From Anoplopoma fimbria (lineage: Eukaryota > Chordata > Actinopteri > Perciformes > Anoplopomatidae), in the NCBI RefSeq assembly GCF_027596085.1, contig NC_072458.1:3821139-3885138 (forward strand): a stretch of DNA of 64,000 nucleotides, given 5' to 3'. The notes beneath the pieces were generated by a model, which did no database searches, was not told the DNA's origin, and saw only the letters and a program-made list of their open reading frames with translations. Made by a program: the position numbers and the translations under genes. Position 1 is the first letter of the stretch. Every line of letters begins with the position of its first letter. Below, piece by piece: positions 13,081-26,580 of this stretch.

Positions 13081-14033
13081 ACTACACTATAATAAAAGTC
13101 AGCCTGGAGCATTATCATTCTCTGGATTACCTTGAGATTTTCTTATCTTTTATAAGAAATGCATCTGTAATACAACACTTTAATGGTACCAGTGTCATTC
13201 CTGGAGTAAATTTATACCACAATAAACATTTAGTTGAATCCCCTCCATAGTCTGCATGGTGTTTCTATTCATATAAACTGCTGCTGCTTTTAGTATTATT
13301 CCTTCAGGCATCCAGGCTCTCCTCTCCAGCTTCCTCCTAATGGTCCAGCTATGTAAGATGATTACACCAAAGACCCCAGGGGCCTGCAGCCAGACCAGCC
13401 ACTGTGGAGTCTTTCAGGGACACACATAACCTATCAGACATTTTTATCTACCAAACCCACATCTCCAGCTGAGGTAATTAAGGTTTAGAGACCACTGTTA
13501 TCAGCCTGAGAATTTAAACCGAGGTCCATAAAAGCCTTCTGGTGAAGATCAGAATGGACAAGTGGTTGAGTGCGCAGAATTTATTGGGAGGAAGTCTATG
13601 GTGTGGTGTCCATCATGGTAACTCTAGCCGTATTATTTGTGATTTTTCAAGTCCATTTTCTAAGGATCCCAGCCCGCTAACAACTAAAATAGACACTAAT
13701 GTCTCTTTGCTGATTGCACAAGTCAGCATGTTCACAATATGGTACATCGGTTGCTCTCATCACAGCTAGAATCCAACAATCCCTGCAATGTCTCCCGCTG
13801 CTGCAGAAAACTCTCTAAGTTGCAATCGAGGTTTGAAGACCTCATTGAATTAGGCAGTATTTCTGTAACTCAATATTTTTTATATCTGGCAGTTTGGAAG
13901 GAAATTAAGATTCAAGAAAGAGATCAAAATACACTGTGGAGAGTGAGTGTTTGACTGGATAGGCTGCTTTCAACAGGACTGAGAAGCCCGAGAGCAGAAG
14001 GTCACACTGTCAGTGACTCTCTCAGCCTGTGGG

Positions 14034-14035
<2 letters not shown>

Positions 14036-14120
<85 letters not shown>
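14036..14120. repeat. (CA)n microsatellite
   Basis: About 85 bp pure CA. Confidence 0.95.
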
Positions 14121-14127
<7 letters not shown>

Positions 14128-14788
14128 TTTATTTTCCTTACTGGCAGTGAAAAGGCTTCCAGGGTAAACACCTAATTGTGCTCCTCTTTTCTGTTTTTAA
14201 GCTCTCACCGCCGACCTTGATGCTGACTGATATTGAGTTATGTAATGGGGGAGGATGGCTTGTTATTTTTAAATCTAAAGAGAAAGGAGATTGTGTTTGA
14301 ACAGAGCACATAGCCTATTGTGTTTCCAGTCAGGGAGGCAATGGAGGAAAAACAACATGTGTAATGGTCACCTTACATAACACTCTTGAATGCACCGGCT
14401 GTTGAGTGCAGAGGATTAAAATATACACACCGGGGTATTTTTAATGTTGCAGGTAATGTTTCATAAGCACTTAAATATCCCAAAATATCACGAGTTGATT
14501 GATCAGGGAGCAGTGGGGAACCTTATTTGTGAACAATGTATCCTCATGTTTGTCTGCTCACTTTTTAGTATTTTGTAAATCTGATGTTGGATGCTGTAAA
14601 CACCAGATCCATTAGAATAAAAATCCAAATTGGTTCAGTCATCAGTCATGCTGTTGATAATGAGATAATGGCAGTTGGCCGTCAAACACCAATCATCTTT
14701 ATCAGTGATCAGTGTTCACTGAATTTCAGATCAGCCATGACCACTTCTTTTTGATGTAGAATTTGGTTTTATTATCACCATATATTAC

Positions 14789-15276
14789 TTAAAGGAATGG
14801 TTTGTCATTTCAGGAAGTACTTGTATTCCATTCTTGCCGAGAGTAGATGAGAAGATCACTACCACTCTCACACCTGTGCAGTAATGGTGAAGCTGCAGCC
14901 ATCAGACGGTTAGCGTAGCTTAGTTTAGCACAAAAACTGGAAACGGGGAAACCGATAGCCTTGCTCTGTCCAAAGTTAACAAAATTAGACTAACAAGTAA
15001 AATGTATTTGATCAGTCCATTCTTAAATTCAGCTGTAAAAACTTAAATTTGTGAGCTACAAATTTGTGAGTGCTAAATGTGAAGCAAGGAAAACCTTCTG
15101 GACAGAGCAGGGCTAGCTGTTTCCCTGTTTCCAGTATTTATGATAGGCTAAGCTAACTGTCTAGCTAGCTTTACATCAACTGTACAGACATGAGTTGTAT
15201 CAATCCTCTCATGTAACTCTCCGCAACAGAGCGAGTAAGCGTGCTTCCCAAAAACGGATTTCATTTTACCCCTGAA
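14789..15276. mobile_element. Foldback (long inverted repeat) element, copy 2, near complete
   Basis: About 490 bp whose two ~200-bp halves are imperfect reverse complements. The left half has GCCGAGAGTAGATGAGAAG, then CTGGAAACGGGGAAACC and TTGCTCTGTCC. The right half has GGACAGAGCAGGGCTAGC, TTTCCCTGTTTCCAGT and CTCATGTAACTCTCCGC. The outer ends (TTAAAGGAATGG... / ...GGGAAGCACGCTTACTCGC on the opposite strand) fit the family ends as I recall them. A small unique centre lies near 14985-15090. This is a MITE-like non-autonomous DNA element with no ORF. No clear target-site duplication was identified. Confidence 0.75.
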
Positions 15277-17007
15277 TAGAAGTAATATTTGTGAAAAATT
15301 GCCCTCGTAAATAAGCACACTGGCAGATAATCACACGAGCAAAACATTCACAGCAGCACGACCAGTATAGGCTTGCTGCTTTTAATGTTTGTTGCCTCTT
15401 TTATGCCATGCAGGTTTAGTTTATTCTCATTCGCTGAGCCTATGTCGATGTAAATCTACCGTGAGACAAGCAGGGAGTCAGCAGCACATTAGCCTGTATG
15501 ACCATGTCCAATTATTACTGTTATAGAGTATCACAGTGGATAATGAGAGGATAGGTTGCAGACAACACGTGGGCAGGGAGACCCAACTCGCAGTGTGACT
15601 CTACTTGACATTTCATGCAGTAAGATAGACCCAGGAGTGTTTGGTCCAATTAAGTAGCTGCAGCTAACAGCTTATTAGCTCTGCCTCTGTGGTCTTCACC
15701 GCAGGCTGTGGCTGTTAACTCTGTATGGAAGGTGTGATTTGGACTGTATTTTACCGGAGAATTACTGTTCTTAACTCATTTGTGTCCAGAAAAATAAAGG
15801 GGGGGGAGACATTTTGCCACATACATGTAACATTAATTGAAAAATCTATGGTCATGTTCAAATTGCGGTGTATTGAATTGTCATCTCTGTAATGTAGTCA
15901 TGCATTACTGTATGTTGATGGATGGCAGATCAGCATTGCGCACACAAGGATGTGTGTTGATGATGTTGATCTGGACTCCAAACTACAATTTGATGGAGGA
16001 ATCCTCTGCTGTGTACGGCCCATGATAATTACTTTACAGTTAAATCAATCAGTTCAGACTTCCTCCTCTGACTTTCAAGCAGGAAGTCTGTCTCTTTCCA
16101 GTATCCTCTTTGTTGTGGAAATACTGGGACTCAGCATTTTTACAGGCCAATAGCTTTTGTTTTTTCATTTGTATAGAGACAACTAGCAGCATATGTTAAC
16201 TTAGCAGCCAGCCAGAGGCAGTTTTTTTTTTTTTTATTTTTTTAACAAGGCCAAAGGAGATGGTTACTGTTCTGTTTTGGGAGCTTGTGTTGTTTTGGGA
16301 AGCAGCACATCGAGTGATCATACACCTACTTGTGAGGTGTTTTGCAAGGTGATGTGCAGTTTGGAAACTGAAATGTGGCCCAGCTTTTCTGTCTACGGTA
16401 ACGATTTGTAACGCGGACTGCTGTACGTTGAAATGCACGGATCATAACCAACAGAGTTTGATGATTACAAGTAAAGCATGTTACTCCTTTTCAAGTGGAA
16501 TACATCTGGAGGCGGCTTTGAATTATAGATGATCCCCTGAGGTGTTGTTGAATTATCTTTGCCTGACAACCTCCTCTGCAAGCAGACTGTGAGAATGTGC
16601 AAATTCACTTCATGTTTGTAAAAAGGGAAAGAAAATCTGCGAATAAGAAAAAGGGTTATGAAACACCAATTGAGAGAATGACGTCAACACCTGTCTGATA
16701 TTATTATCCAGCACCTGCATTTAAATTTTTACACTTTGGGTTTTTTAGCTGACACTCTTATTCAGAGCCATTTAGAGTTGAGTGTTATAAGCTCAAATTT
16801 TACAAGCATCTGGTATTAATGTGGGCAACAGTCAGATCCACAGCTGACTGATAATGGTCTGTCTTGAATGGTACAATAACAACAAACAATTATTTTGATA
16901 ATTAGTCAGACTGTTGTAAAAATGATTAATACAAATCTTACAAATTGAAAATTTGGAAATTAGTATTTATTTATCTTTTTTTTTTGTTTGTAGCACTAGG
17001 TTCAGAG

Positions 17008-17125
17008 ACTGGCTAGCTGTTTCCCCCTGCTTCCGGTCTCTCTTGGCTGTAGCTTTATGTGTAACAGACATGAGTTGTATTGATCTTCTTATCTAACTCT
17101 CTGCAAGATAATGAAGGCTGTTTTC
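17008..17125. repeat. Foldback repeat, copy 3 (half-element fragment)
   Basis: Matches the right half of copy 2 in the same orientation: GGCTAGCTGTTTCCCCCTGC, ACAGACATGAGTTGTAT and CTTATCTAACTCTCTGCAAG. The left half is missing. Confidence 0.65.
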
Positions 17126-18730
17126 ACCCCTAATATCGACTCCTTTTAATATTATCCTACAGTTAATAGTCAAAAAGGTTCGAAAAAGATACTGTTGGAG
17201 GTTTTTAAACAAGCTTAGATACAGTGCTTTTACAAGATACTACATTCCACTTTTCATATCACATATGTATCATTTGTCACACGGATTGTCTGTATAGTTA
17301 TTTCATTATGTTGGTCCATTCTGCACACACAACATACCCCTCTTCAGTTGCTCTTCCTGAGGTTTCTTCAATTTTTTTACCCTGTTACAATTTTGGGGGA
17401 GATTTCTTTTCTTTATCTGCTGCGAAGGTTGAAAAGGACAGAGGGTGTCGTATGATACAGATTGTAAACCCCTGAGGCAGAGTTTTTATATTGGGCTATA
17501 TAAATAAAAATGATTTGCCTTACTTGACATTACGAATACATTTCTGGGCACCACGGCTTTACTGCAGCGCAGATTTTATTTTGTCTTGCCTTGTAAATAA
17601 AACAATTGCCTCCAAAAACTGCTACACCAGCAAGCAAGATTCCCTGTTTTGCCAGTCAATAATATCAGATTTTCACAAACTAAAGCCTTTATGATTGCCA
17701 GTAGTAATTATGTCTCACATGTCTTTAAGACAGTGCACACAACACATCCTGCCTTGCATACTAAGGCTTAATAGCTCCCGATTGGATCAACAAACAGCTC
17801 AGGCAGTCAGGTTAACAGCACTCTGACCAAACTACAATCTGCTGCTGCTTGAGCAAGTAAAATATCTCCATCAGATCAGTATCAATCACTCATCACATGT
17901 GGGCTTTAAAGCTGGCTGTTGACAGTTTGATCCTTGTTCATGGAGAACAACAGCTGTGATCAGCTTGAAATGCTGAATTGAATTGTTCGTCATAGTAAAC
18001 ACCAATTACTGCAAAACATGTAGAAACTTCTCAAAATACTGGTACAAAATCATGTATTTCACTTTATGTCCGTATGACCTTTTTGACTATAAATCTAAAA
18101 TATGTCAGGATGGACGATGACTTTGATACAGTGAAGGGATGCAAATTCCTCAGCCATGTTTGACCTAAATACAGAATTTGAATTTTGACAAAAGCAGCCG
18201 TCGCAGTGATTGTAAAAGGGGCTGAAGAGGTTTTTTTCCCGACAGGATTCAGCCTGAAACAGAGCAGCATCCTGGATAGATCACTGGGGCTGAAGGAGAG
18301 CACAGAGGCGGGTATTCATCAGGGGGCCGTGATAGTTTGGATAGATTATTAAAGCTTTGACATGGAGTTGGGGAGAATCCCAAGTGAGATCTCTGACTCA
18401 GCAGACTTCACTCCGCTTCACTGTTTAATCTTTCCTGACGGACAGTTGTGTGCAAATCACAAAAAAACGTTCTTAGCTGTGCAGCAAGAATTCATTAGTG
18501 GCAAAGGTCCTCTAAACTTTTTCACTTCCCCAGATCTTCCTGAAACTTTTTTTTTTTTTTTTTTTGTAGAGGACAAACCAAAGCACAGGCAGCTCGACTC
18601 ACACACACCCTTGTCTTCTTCCCTTATTTTCTCTGCTTGGCACATGATAAAACCCAATGAAGGTTGGAATAGGTTTCTATTAGCTTGTTGTTCTTTAGCT
18701 GGTGTTTCTGTGTTGAACAGTTTCTCTACT

Positions 18731-18950
18731 TTACATTACATTACATTACAGTCATTTAGCAGACGCTTTTCTCCAAAGCGACTTACAATCAGTAGTATAT
18801 TACATATCATTCACCCATTCACACACTGATGACAGGCTACCATGCAAGGTGCCACCATCAGACTCTAACTAACATTCATGCAACATCCAGTCCACACCGA
18901 TGGCAAGCCTTCAGGAGCAACTTGGGGTTAAGTGTTGGATGCTTGTCTTT
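18731..18950. repeat. Teleost-type dispersed repeat with CATTTAGCAGACG core
   Basis: Begins with four ATTAC units, then GTCATTTAGCAGACGCTTTT, CCAAAGCGACTTACAATCAG, CTACCATGCAAGGTGCCACC and GGAGCAACTTGGGGTTAAGT. I recall this order of motifs from repeats scattered through many fish genomes. The family name is uncertain. No coding capacity. Confidence 0.7.
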
Positions 18951-21838
18951 CTGAGGCTCTAAGGAGTTTGAGTCAGAACTCTGGCTGCATGCATTTATGG
19001 GATTTATACGAAAACCAAAGTTGACCTCACCATTGGGTGGAGTAAACATCTGTTTTTGTGTGACACTTGCACAGATGGCCTGTTGAGCTCCCAGTCTGAA
19101 ATGAAGATGTCATTGCCCTTCTCAAACAGTAAATATTTAATTTTGGCATTTAGCCTCTTAGCTCATGATCAGTGTTCTTTTGTGTAAACTGTCTGACTCA
19201 CTCGGTAGGTGCTTGTTCCAGACTGTTCTGACTGTTGCATCAGCGGTGATTGAGAGGAAGTGAAAGCGTGCGCTACCTTTGTTGTAACCTGCTCTCTGGC
19301 CGTCTTTGAACCGCAGTATTAAATCCTTCATTGAATCTAACTTTGCTGTAAAAGCGATAACACTTATTCCATGTCTGATGTATATACAGCCAGCAGCGGA
19401 TTAGCTTATGTAGACTATAAGTAAGGAAAACTGCTCGATTTGCTCACGGTAGTTATTGCACCCGGCCAAGATGAAGTCCAGCACATAACCCAAAGTTAAA
19501 CCACAATATCTTGTGTTTCTTTGTATGAATTCAACAAACAAGATATAATGCTGCTCAGTGGATTTAGTTTCTTCGAGACAGATCCAGGCTGGCTGTGTGT
19601 CCAATGCAAAACTAACATGTTTTAAAGGCTCCAGTTGTTTATTCTCACAGCAATGCACTGGAGGAGGGGAACACTAATGATATATTTATGAGATGGGATT
19701 CCCGTTAATAAATCCAATCAGCTCAATTAAGTGTGTTTTTAATTGCTAGGGATGCATGTTTTTTCTTCACGTGTGGATCAGACTAGTCTCTTCTTACTCG
19801 CTGCCATTTATCTTTAAATTTTGCCGCTTTTTTCCGGCTGACAGACCTGTTTCCTCTTTTGTCGACAAACGCCTACTTCCTCCTTCTGTCTGTCTCTCTC
19901 AGCACTGTAGTTTGCCCGAGGCGAAGCACTGCACAAACTGCTGTGAAGTCTTTGTCTATGGCTTATGATGCTGAGGGCACTTCACTTGCGGGCAGATACT
20001 CAGACTAAAGTTGCTTAGAAAAGAGTCGCCTTCTCTCTCTCCACTTCAAGCCATTGTTTGCACAAGTCGCGGTTGATTAAGAGAAGAACTAGCAAGCCTG
20101 TTGGTTGTCAAGTTTTCCGGGTGAGTCCTCACGTCTTCATGGTGTATTCTTTTTTTTTTAACGCTTCCTTCACGCTACACACAGGATGCAGTAGGCCTCA
20201 GGGTGCGGCTCGTTGCACTCTCCTGCCTCCTCTCCTCTCCAGTGTGTCACCAGTGGGCACGAACACTGTGGTTAGATGTTTGCAGTCTGGAGAAGTACAT
20301 GTCCTGGTACGGACTGTACATGTCTGCTGGCTGAGCCGAGATGGGACTCGACTTTGGTTTTCCACGTCTAACCGGAGAAGAATGGAAATGTCAAAGAACG
20401 AACGTGTTTTAAGACGGTTGAGCGTTGTGGCCTCATGGTTTTGAACTGATGGAAATGTGGTGTTGGTAGTTTGTAATTTTGGAAAGGATAAAGAAAGAGA
20501 ATACTTACACTGATGATAAATCTGCTGCATTGTAAAGTAAACTTGGCAATATGAAGGTTCCTTGACATTCATTACACATCATGGATTAGTTTTTTGCCTG
20601 CGGGCCTGTTTTTGCTTTGTATTTTCTTGTCTTTAAATGTTCCAGTGTTTTGATTATCTGGGTGTGCAGGATCCCATCCAAGTACCTCTTAATTGTTTCT
20701 GACTCACTTGTTTGCCTCAAATTGCTGGCTTGCTCTGCTCACAACACACTATTTAGGCTACACTGTAACTCCTTGCTTCACTCGTTCTACTCTGTGTGCA
20801 GATTTTATCTTTCTGGATACACATGCAGGAGATTCAGCTCAGTATCGCGTGTGCACATAGACACTTTGTCTCCTCTTAGCTGGCTCACGCCTGTGCGGTA
20901 GGTCGGTCGGCTGCTGTTGGGAGTTGTTACGAGCTGCTGGTACCAACGTTTGACAGGATATCCTTTTTGCACCATCTTAGTGGAAACCAGTATGTGACAC
21001 AAAGAGGCACTCAGAGAGAAGTCACAAGGCTGCTCTCATGCTTGTCAGTCCAATCTCAAAATTTCAGAAGATGTCAAACTGAATTAGATAAAAAAACAAA
21101 TTTCCTCATTTGATGCGCTGGTGTTTTAGTTTAAGGAACACATTTGGTGTTTGCTTAGCATATTGTTTGCATGTTAAGCCTTTAAGAGCATGGCACTTCC
21201 TCCTTTGGTCGAATCAAGAAGCCATATTTCTAAACCCTGACCTCAGCTTTCCCTCTTTTCCTTTTGTCTTCTTCCTTTAGTTGTAGCTGTTTTTCCAGCC
21301 CTTTGTCTTAGAGCCCGCAGCCTTCCTGTGGGCTGGGTGTTGGGTATGTATGTGTATTTGGTAGTGATTGGGCATAACACAATAGCATTTTTAAGATTCT
21401 TAGCTTCAGTGTTGTCTTGATGTTTTACTATCAGGACCACTGTGTGTTTTTTGTTTTAAGATTCTCAATGATTTCAAACCAGGGGTACATAGCCAACATA
21501 TACATTTGATTAAAAAACAAACCAATATAAAATCAACAACAGAACAAATGTTGCAATTAAGAGTCTGTAAAAACTAGTTGGTATACGGTTGGATAGAAGT
21601 AACGGATAAATGGTTTGAAATGGAGAGCTGAGAGTTGACGATAAGCAGATGAAATTGAAAGCTAAACGTTAATTATATACGGTTAAAATAGCTTAAAGTA
21701 ATGGATAAGAAATCACTTATTTTTGTACATAAATGTTTGTGTTGATGAAGCCGTACTTTAGTTCATCTGACAGGCCTGATGGGAAACGGTTCGAAACTTT
21801 AAACCAGAGATTGTAAAGCACTGAATTTCACATAGGTG

Positions 21839-21839
<1 letters not shown>

Positions 21840-21876
<37 letters not shown>

Positions 21877-21917
21877 GTGTGTGCGTGTGCGTGTGTGTGT
21901 GTGTGTGTGCGTGTGTT
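21840..21917. repeat. (TG)n microsatellite, interrupted
   Basis: About 78 bp of TG with CG interruptions in its second half. Confidence 0.95.
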
Positions 21918-22093
21918 TCTGTCATGCACACACCTCTCCTCAAGGGTGTAACATGACCATCCTGTGGCTAGTGTGTATGTGTGTGTGTGGGCGTCACGCT
22001 TGGAGCAACAATAACTCAGTCCTCAGCACCATGTCGGTGGCCTTTTGTATCTGCTCTCAGATAAAGGATGGTGCTCTTTTTGTTGCCTGTCTT

Positions 22094-22251
22094 ACACACA
22101 CACACACTAACAGACACACACACACATAGGCCCCTGCGGCGAGGCGGGCCCTTTGTAGAAGCATCAGATGAAGAGCTAGAAGGGTTTCTTTTGAAATCCA
22201 CCCAGCACATAGGTTAATACACGCACACGCACACACACACCCACACACACA
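22094..22251. repeat. Cluster of short CA runs
   Basis: Two short CA runs (22094-22126 and 22219-22251) separated by about 90 bp of unique sequence. Together with 21840-21917 they make a local cluster. Confidence 0.7.
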
Positions 22252-23088
22252 AAGACGTCTGCATATACTTCAGCATGATTATATATAGACCCAAAATGCA
22301 CATGATATTGTGAAACTTGAGGGTGTACACGAGAGCCATAACACAGGATGTGGCAGTTCTGGAGGATTCGTTTTTGAAGCCTAAGAAAACGATTTTGATC
22401 ACAGGGCGGCCTCATGCTGCTGCTTGCTTCATGGTATGAGTGGGTGAAAGTGGCTTAAAGGAGGTTGTTATGCTAGCATGTTTGGTTTCCCACAAGTGAC
22501 TATATGATGTTGCTGTTTATGTCAATTATACATTACAATCCTCTCGAAACCAAAATAATCAAGGCCTAAAATTAGGTATAAAATGATTTAGAATAGTCAA
22601 GGTGAGTCAGATTTTCTTAAGAAGTGGCTGGACTATAAGTTGTTTGAAAAAAGTACTTTCGTTCAGGTATCAATTATTCAAGCTTATGAACTTTATCATT
22701 TTAATCAGAGCCGTCAGTATTTGGATCATGTAGCTTGGAAAAATAAGGTGTGTCAGATTTATTTCAATGTATTATATTTACCTAAATGTTTATTAAACAT
22801 GTATATAAGTATCGGATCAGACTCTGTATCAGGATCAGAGCCAGAAAACTTGATCGAGACATCCGTATAAGATTCATTAACAACACAGGTGATGGGAGAG
22901 GCATGAAAGCCTGAAAAAGCGTTGACGTGACGGTGAAAGTAGAGGGAGAGAGGCATCGATACTATTAATTTGTGGCAAATATATATCATGTGTCAAAATG
23001 ATTTAAAGAGAACCCATGGGAGATCACACTGTCTGCTCCAAATTGAGTAACAATTAAATGCAAAAGCCTGAGGTCATCTTAAAAACTC

Positions 23089-23355
23089 CTAACATTTAAA
23101 TGTTGACATAGCTTGGGGGAAAAAAGGAGGATAACAGTTTCTTAAATGTGTTAACAAAGGCTCGAGTGCTGGTTGGTCACATTGACATCGTGTGTGCAGA
23201 AAAACAGCTGCTGCCTCATGTTCTCTCACACCATTAGGGTTCATAATAAGGCCCCGGGGGAACTGGCAGGAGAGGATGTGCTCCACTTGGATCATGTTCC
23301 CCTTGATGTTCATGCCTCCCATTCTCACGCTGTGTGTCACTTTCTCTATCAGCAA
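23089..23355 (-). other. Unidentified 88-codon minus-strand ORF, possibly coding or a conserved element
   Basis: I do not recognise it. The reading frame (MLIEKVTHSVRMGGMNIKGN..., then MIQVEHILSCQFPRGLIMNP) has mixed, protein-like composition, no low-complexity bias, and spans sequence that is GC-richer than its surroundings. The frame stays open upstream of the ATG (…FEDLLIEKV). No convincing splice pair was found. It may be a chance ORF in a conserved non-coding element, an exon of an unknown gene, or an old retrocopy fragment. Confidence 0.2.
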
Positions 23356-24907
23356 GTCCTCAAAAAGTTTTAATTACGCTTCAAAGTGTTGAAATAATGT
23401 AAATACGGCAATTAGGCATACTCATTTTTTTCTTTACCAGATATGTGTTTTAATAAATTCTTTGAAAGTTGTTGCAAGCTATTAAAAAGTGATGTTGATG
23501 GATTCTTCAACAGAGCTGGAAATGTAGTGAGGCGAGTGCCATAATGCAATAGTAGCAAAGTTATTAGCAGTACTAGTACCTATGCATTTTATTGTGTGTA
23601 ATACTTGTACATACAGCTTTTTGTTTCTTTGTCTTGGATATGTTCTTCTTAAATTCACTTCCAGGTAAAGTTTAGGGAGGGTTACGTTTGGCTTTCTAAC
23701 TTCTGCTGCTCTGTATTTTTCTTTCTCTAACCGTTCTGTCCGACTTTTCTCTTATTCTTCCCTTTCATCTTTATCTATTGCTCTGTTATTATCTTTTTTC
23801 TTTACTTGCTATGTTTTGTCTTTTTCCTCCTGTTTCTATCTGCCTTGCTATTTTTTCCTCTTGTATTTCTTCAGTTTATCTTAAGGTTATATTGTCTTTG
23901 TCTGCCATTCTTTCATTTCTATGACATCTCAATCATTTCCTCCCTCTCAGTGTCCTCTCATGTTCATTTCTTACCTTCCCCTCTCCTTCCCCGTCCTCCC
24001 TCTACCGACGATGTGACCCTCACATTACACATCTTGAATTATTGAGGTGAAACCCAGCACTCTTCTGCTGCCCAACAAATCACCAGCCTTCTCTCTTTCT
24101 CTGTTTCCTCTCCTCTTACCCTCTGTCCTCTCTTTATTGATGGTTTTTGTTCCTTAATTTCAACCTTGGGCAACAGATCAGATCACAGGTAACATGAGAT
24201 TTGTTTTTTTAAGCTCTTTTGGAGCTAATCCTGAGGATTTATGGCCACTGTAACCAAATGGCACATGCCTCTCTCGTTACGGCAGGTAGGCGAGTGCCTG
24301 AAGACAGATTAACTTCAAACATACACATTCACAGATCACAATACCTTGCTGGACTGCAGCCCAGTTAGAGTGGTGTGATGGTTTTGGCAGCATTGTGTTG
24401 CATACATTAGCGCAATTAAACAATGGAAGGAATGAAAAAAAGAGATCTTGGAGTCTGTTTAATGTTTTCATTGTCTGATTTATGTATTGTGGTCATTTTG
24501 CAAAATGATATGTTCTAAAGGAGCAAGAGACTTGGCAGGAAATAGAGAAACGTCAGATGTGGTCGACAAAATGAATGAACAGTGGAAAAGTGGAAAGGAA
24601 GGAAGCGGGGTCAGATCCTGAAAATGTTCTTCTGTAAATAAAAAAGATGGAGTGGGTTCTGTGTCACGATAGCCTGTTTAAACCTCTGGCAGAGTGAAAA
24701 AATAAACACACACTCACTCAACTGAACCAGGTTGCAGTAAATCACCTGCTCTTACATGATGAGCTCTGACAGCAGCGAACGCCAAAACAAGGTTTCATTT
24801 ACACTGTAAGGAAGTTACGATTAGATGCCAGAGCGACAGATTGGGATCTGATACACAGCCCCCCAGGCTGTAGTAAACACTCATGATGACATGTAGAGAA
24901 TATATGA

Positions 24908-24954
24908 GACACACACACACACACACACTCACACTCACACTCACACACACACAC
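24908..24954. repeat. (CA)n / (CACACT)n microsatellite
   Basis: CA run followed by three CACACT-type units and more CA. Confidence 0.9.
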
Positions 24955-25365
24955 CTGAGAACATTGTGTGAAACCTTGTTGCTTAGATGGTGAGCTGAAT
25001 AGGTCAACACATTGTGAAAAACTGCAATATTGCACTGATTTTGGGGGGTTAGTTGAAAGAGAGTATCAGTAGAAAACAACACTTTACAAATGAACTATCA
25101 TAATTTTTTCCTTGGTGCCTTTTTGTGATCGGTTCAATGTAATGAGCAATTTATCGTATTTTAGCAGAATACTGTGTACACTTTAATATTTGTTTATTTT
25201 ATTGCAAGTAATATTATAATCGCATTATTCAACATTATCGCATCCCAGTATTTTTTTCCTCATATTGTACATGCCTGGTGTTGAAGCGCTGTCTCTCACT
25301 TACATTTGAGCCCATTTTTAAGGGATTTACTGTGGCTGTCAGCAATGAGATTGGTGTGTGTCCTG

Positions 25366-25466
25366 GTGTGTGTGTGTGTGTGTGTGTCTTCAATCAATAA
25401 GCCTCAAGGCCGTCCATCTCTGAGTCATCTGTAGTTCTCGGAAGATGATGACAAGGTGCTCGGAAT

Positions 25467-25502
<36 letters not shown>
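25366..25502. repeat. Facing TG and CA microsatellites
   Basis: A TG run (25366-25387) and a CA run (25470-25502) lie about 80 bp apart in complementary orientation, so the strand could fold on itself. Confidence 0.8.
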
Positions 25503-25506
<4 letters not shown>

Positions 25507-26155
25507 GCTGTCTTTACTGGAGAACCAAAGCGAATCCTCAATCAGAAGGATAGCCTTATTTTTGACTTTACACAAACAAACAAACTTTCCACTGTTTATT
25601 ACTTCTTCGTATTTTTGGAAGTTTGTCCATTTCTATCAGTTGTGACAATATTGCACTCACCAGTTACTGTAATGTGACAACAGAGCAACATGGCACACCA
25701 AACCACCTTTGGGTAATAGTGTGACGATTTCTCAAATATATCTTTGGCTTCTCTGTACCGCAATTTCACACTTACACTTCCGGCAACAGATACCCAGTTT
25801 CTGCTGTATACGATAAGCTAATATTGGCTGATATATCATCCCAGTCAATTTATTGAACTGGTTGTAGTTTTACAACAGGCAGTTTGTTTCCCTTCTTTTT
25901 CTCTTTCAAATGAGTTCGGCTAACCTCTCCTAAGTGTTTGTTTAAAACCTCTCTGAACAATTCCTGCTCATGTTTCTTGTCATGTTGGACCTTTAGCACC
26001 ACATTCACAGGCCTCAGAAATTGACTTTGTGACATTAAAATTGCTGACAATTTAAGCATAACTGTTTGGTAAAAAATACCCCCAAAAATACCAGAATTTT
26101 CATAAACCAGAATGACCCTTAAGGTTTTCTCTTTTTTGGTGTTGAAAAGAGTCAA

Positions 26156-26580
26156 GAGTCTACAATCATACTTGTGGGTCTGTGAGGCTTTACTCCGTAT
26201 TTAGCTCAAAGAACTGTTAAATCACAATGCTTTTCATCTTAATTGAGCATGTCGGTATGCTTACATTTACTAGAAAAGCACCGAACACAAAGTGCAGCTT
26301 ACGGGGACCTCATTAGCTTAGCAGGTATATTCAGAGGGAGAGAGATATGAAGGTCTAAACCAAATCTCACAACCCTCAAATAACTGCTGAAAAATGTCAT
26401 TCTAAACCACAAATGTGAACCTCATGGTGGCACAAGTTGAAAAGTCAGAGGATCAAAGGACCAAAGACATTGCAAATCATCCTGAAGGGAACATGAGTGT
26501 CTGTACAAAAAATCATAGTAATCCATCTCACAGTTTTTGAGATATTTCAGACAGACAAGCAGACCGACATTGTAATCCTT
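26156..26580 (+). repeat. Long teleost-type dispersed repeat, copy A
   Basis: Contains GAGTCTACAATCATACTTG, TTAGCTCAAAGAAC, CACAAAGTGCAGCTTA, CCACAAATGTGAACCTCATG, GATCAAAGGACCAAAG, ATCCTGAAGGGAACATGAGT, ATCCATCTCACAGTTTTTGA and GATATTTCAGACAGAC, in that order. I recall this succession from a frequent fish interspersed repeat (…AATCCATCCAATAGTTGTTGAGATATTTCAG…). An inverted second copy lies in intron 14 near 54 kb. No ORF. Confidence 0.7.

Noticed and set aside
18362..18829. 155-codon ORF
   Set aside because: Runs through a poly-T tract and into the dispersed repeat at 18.7 kb; a chance frame.
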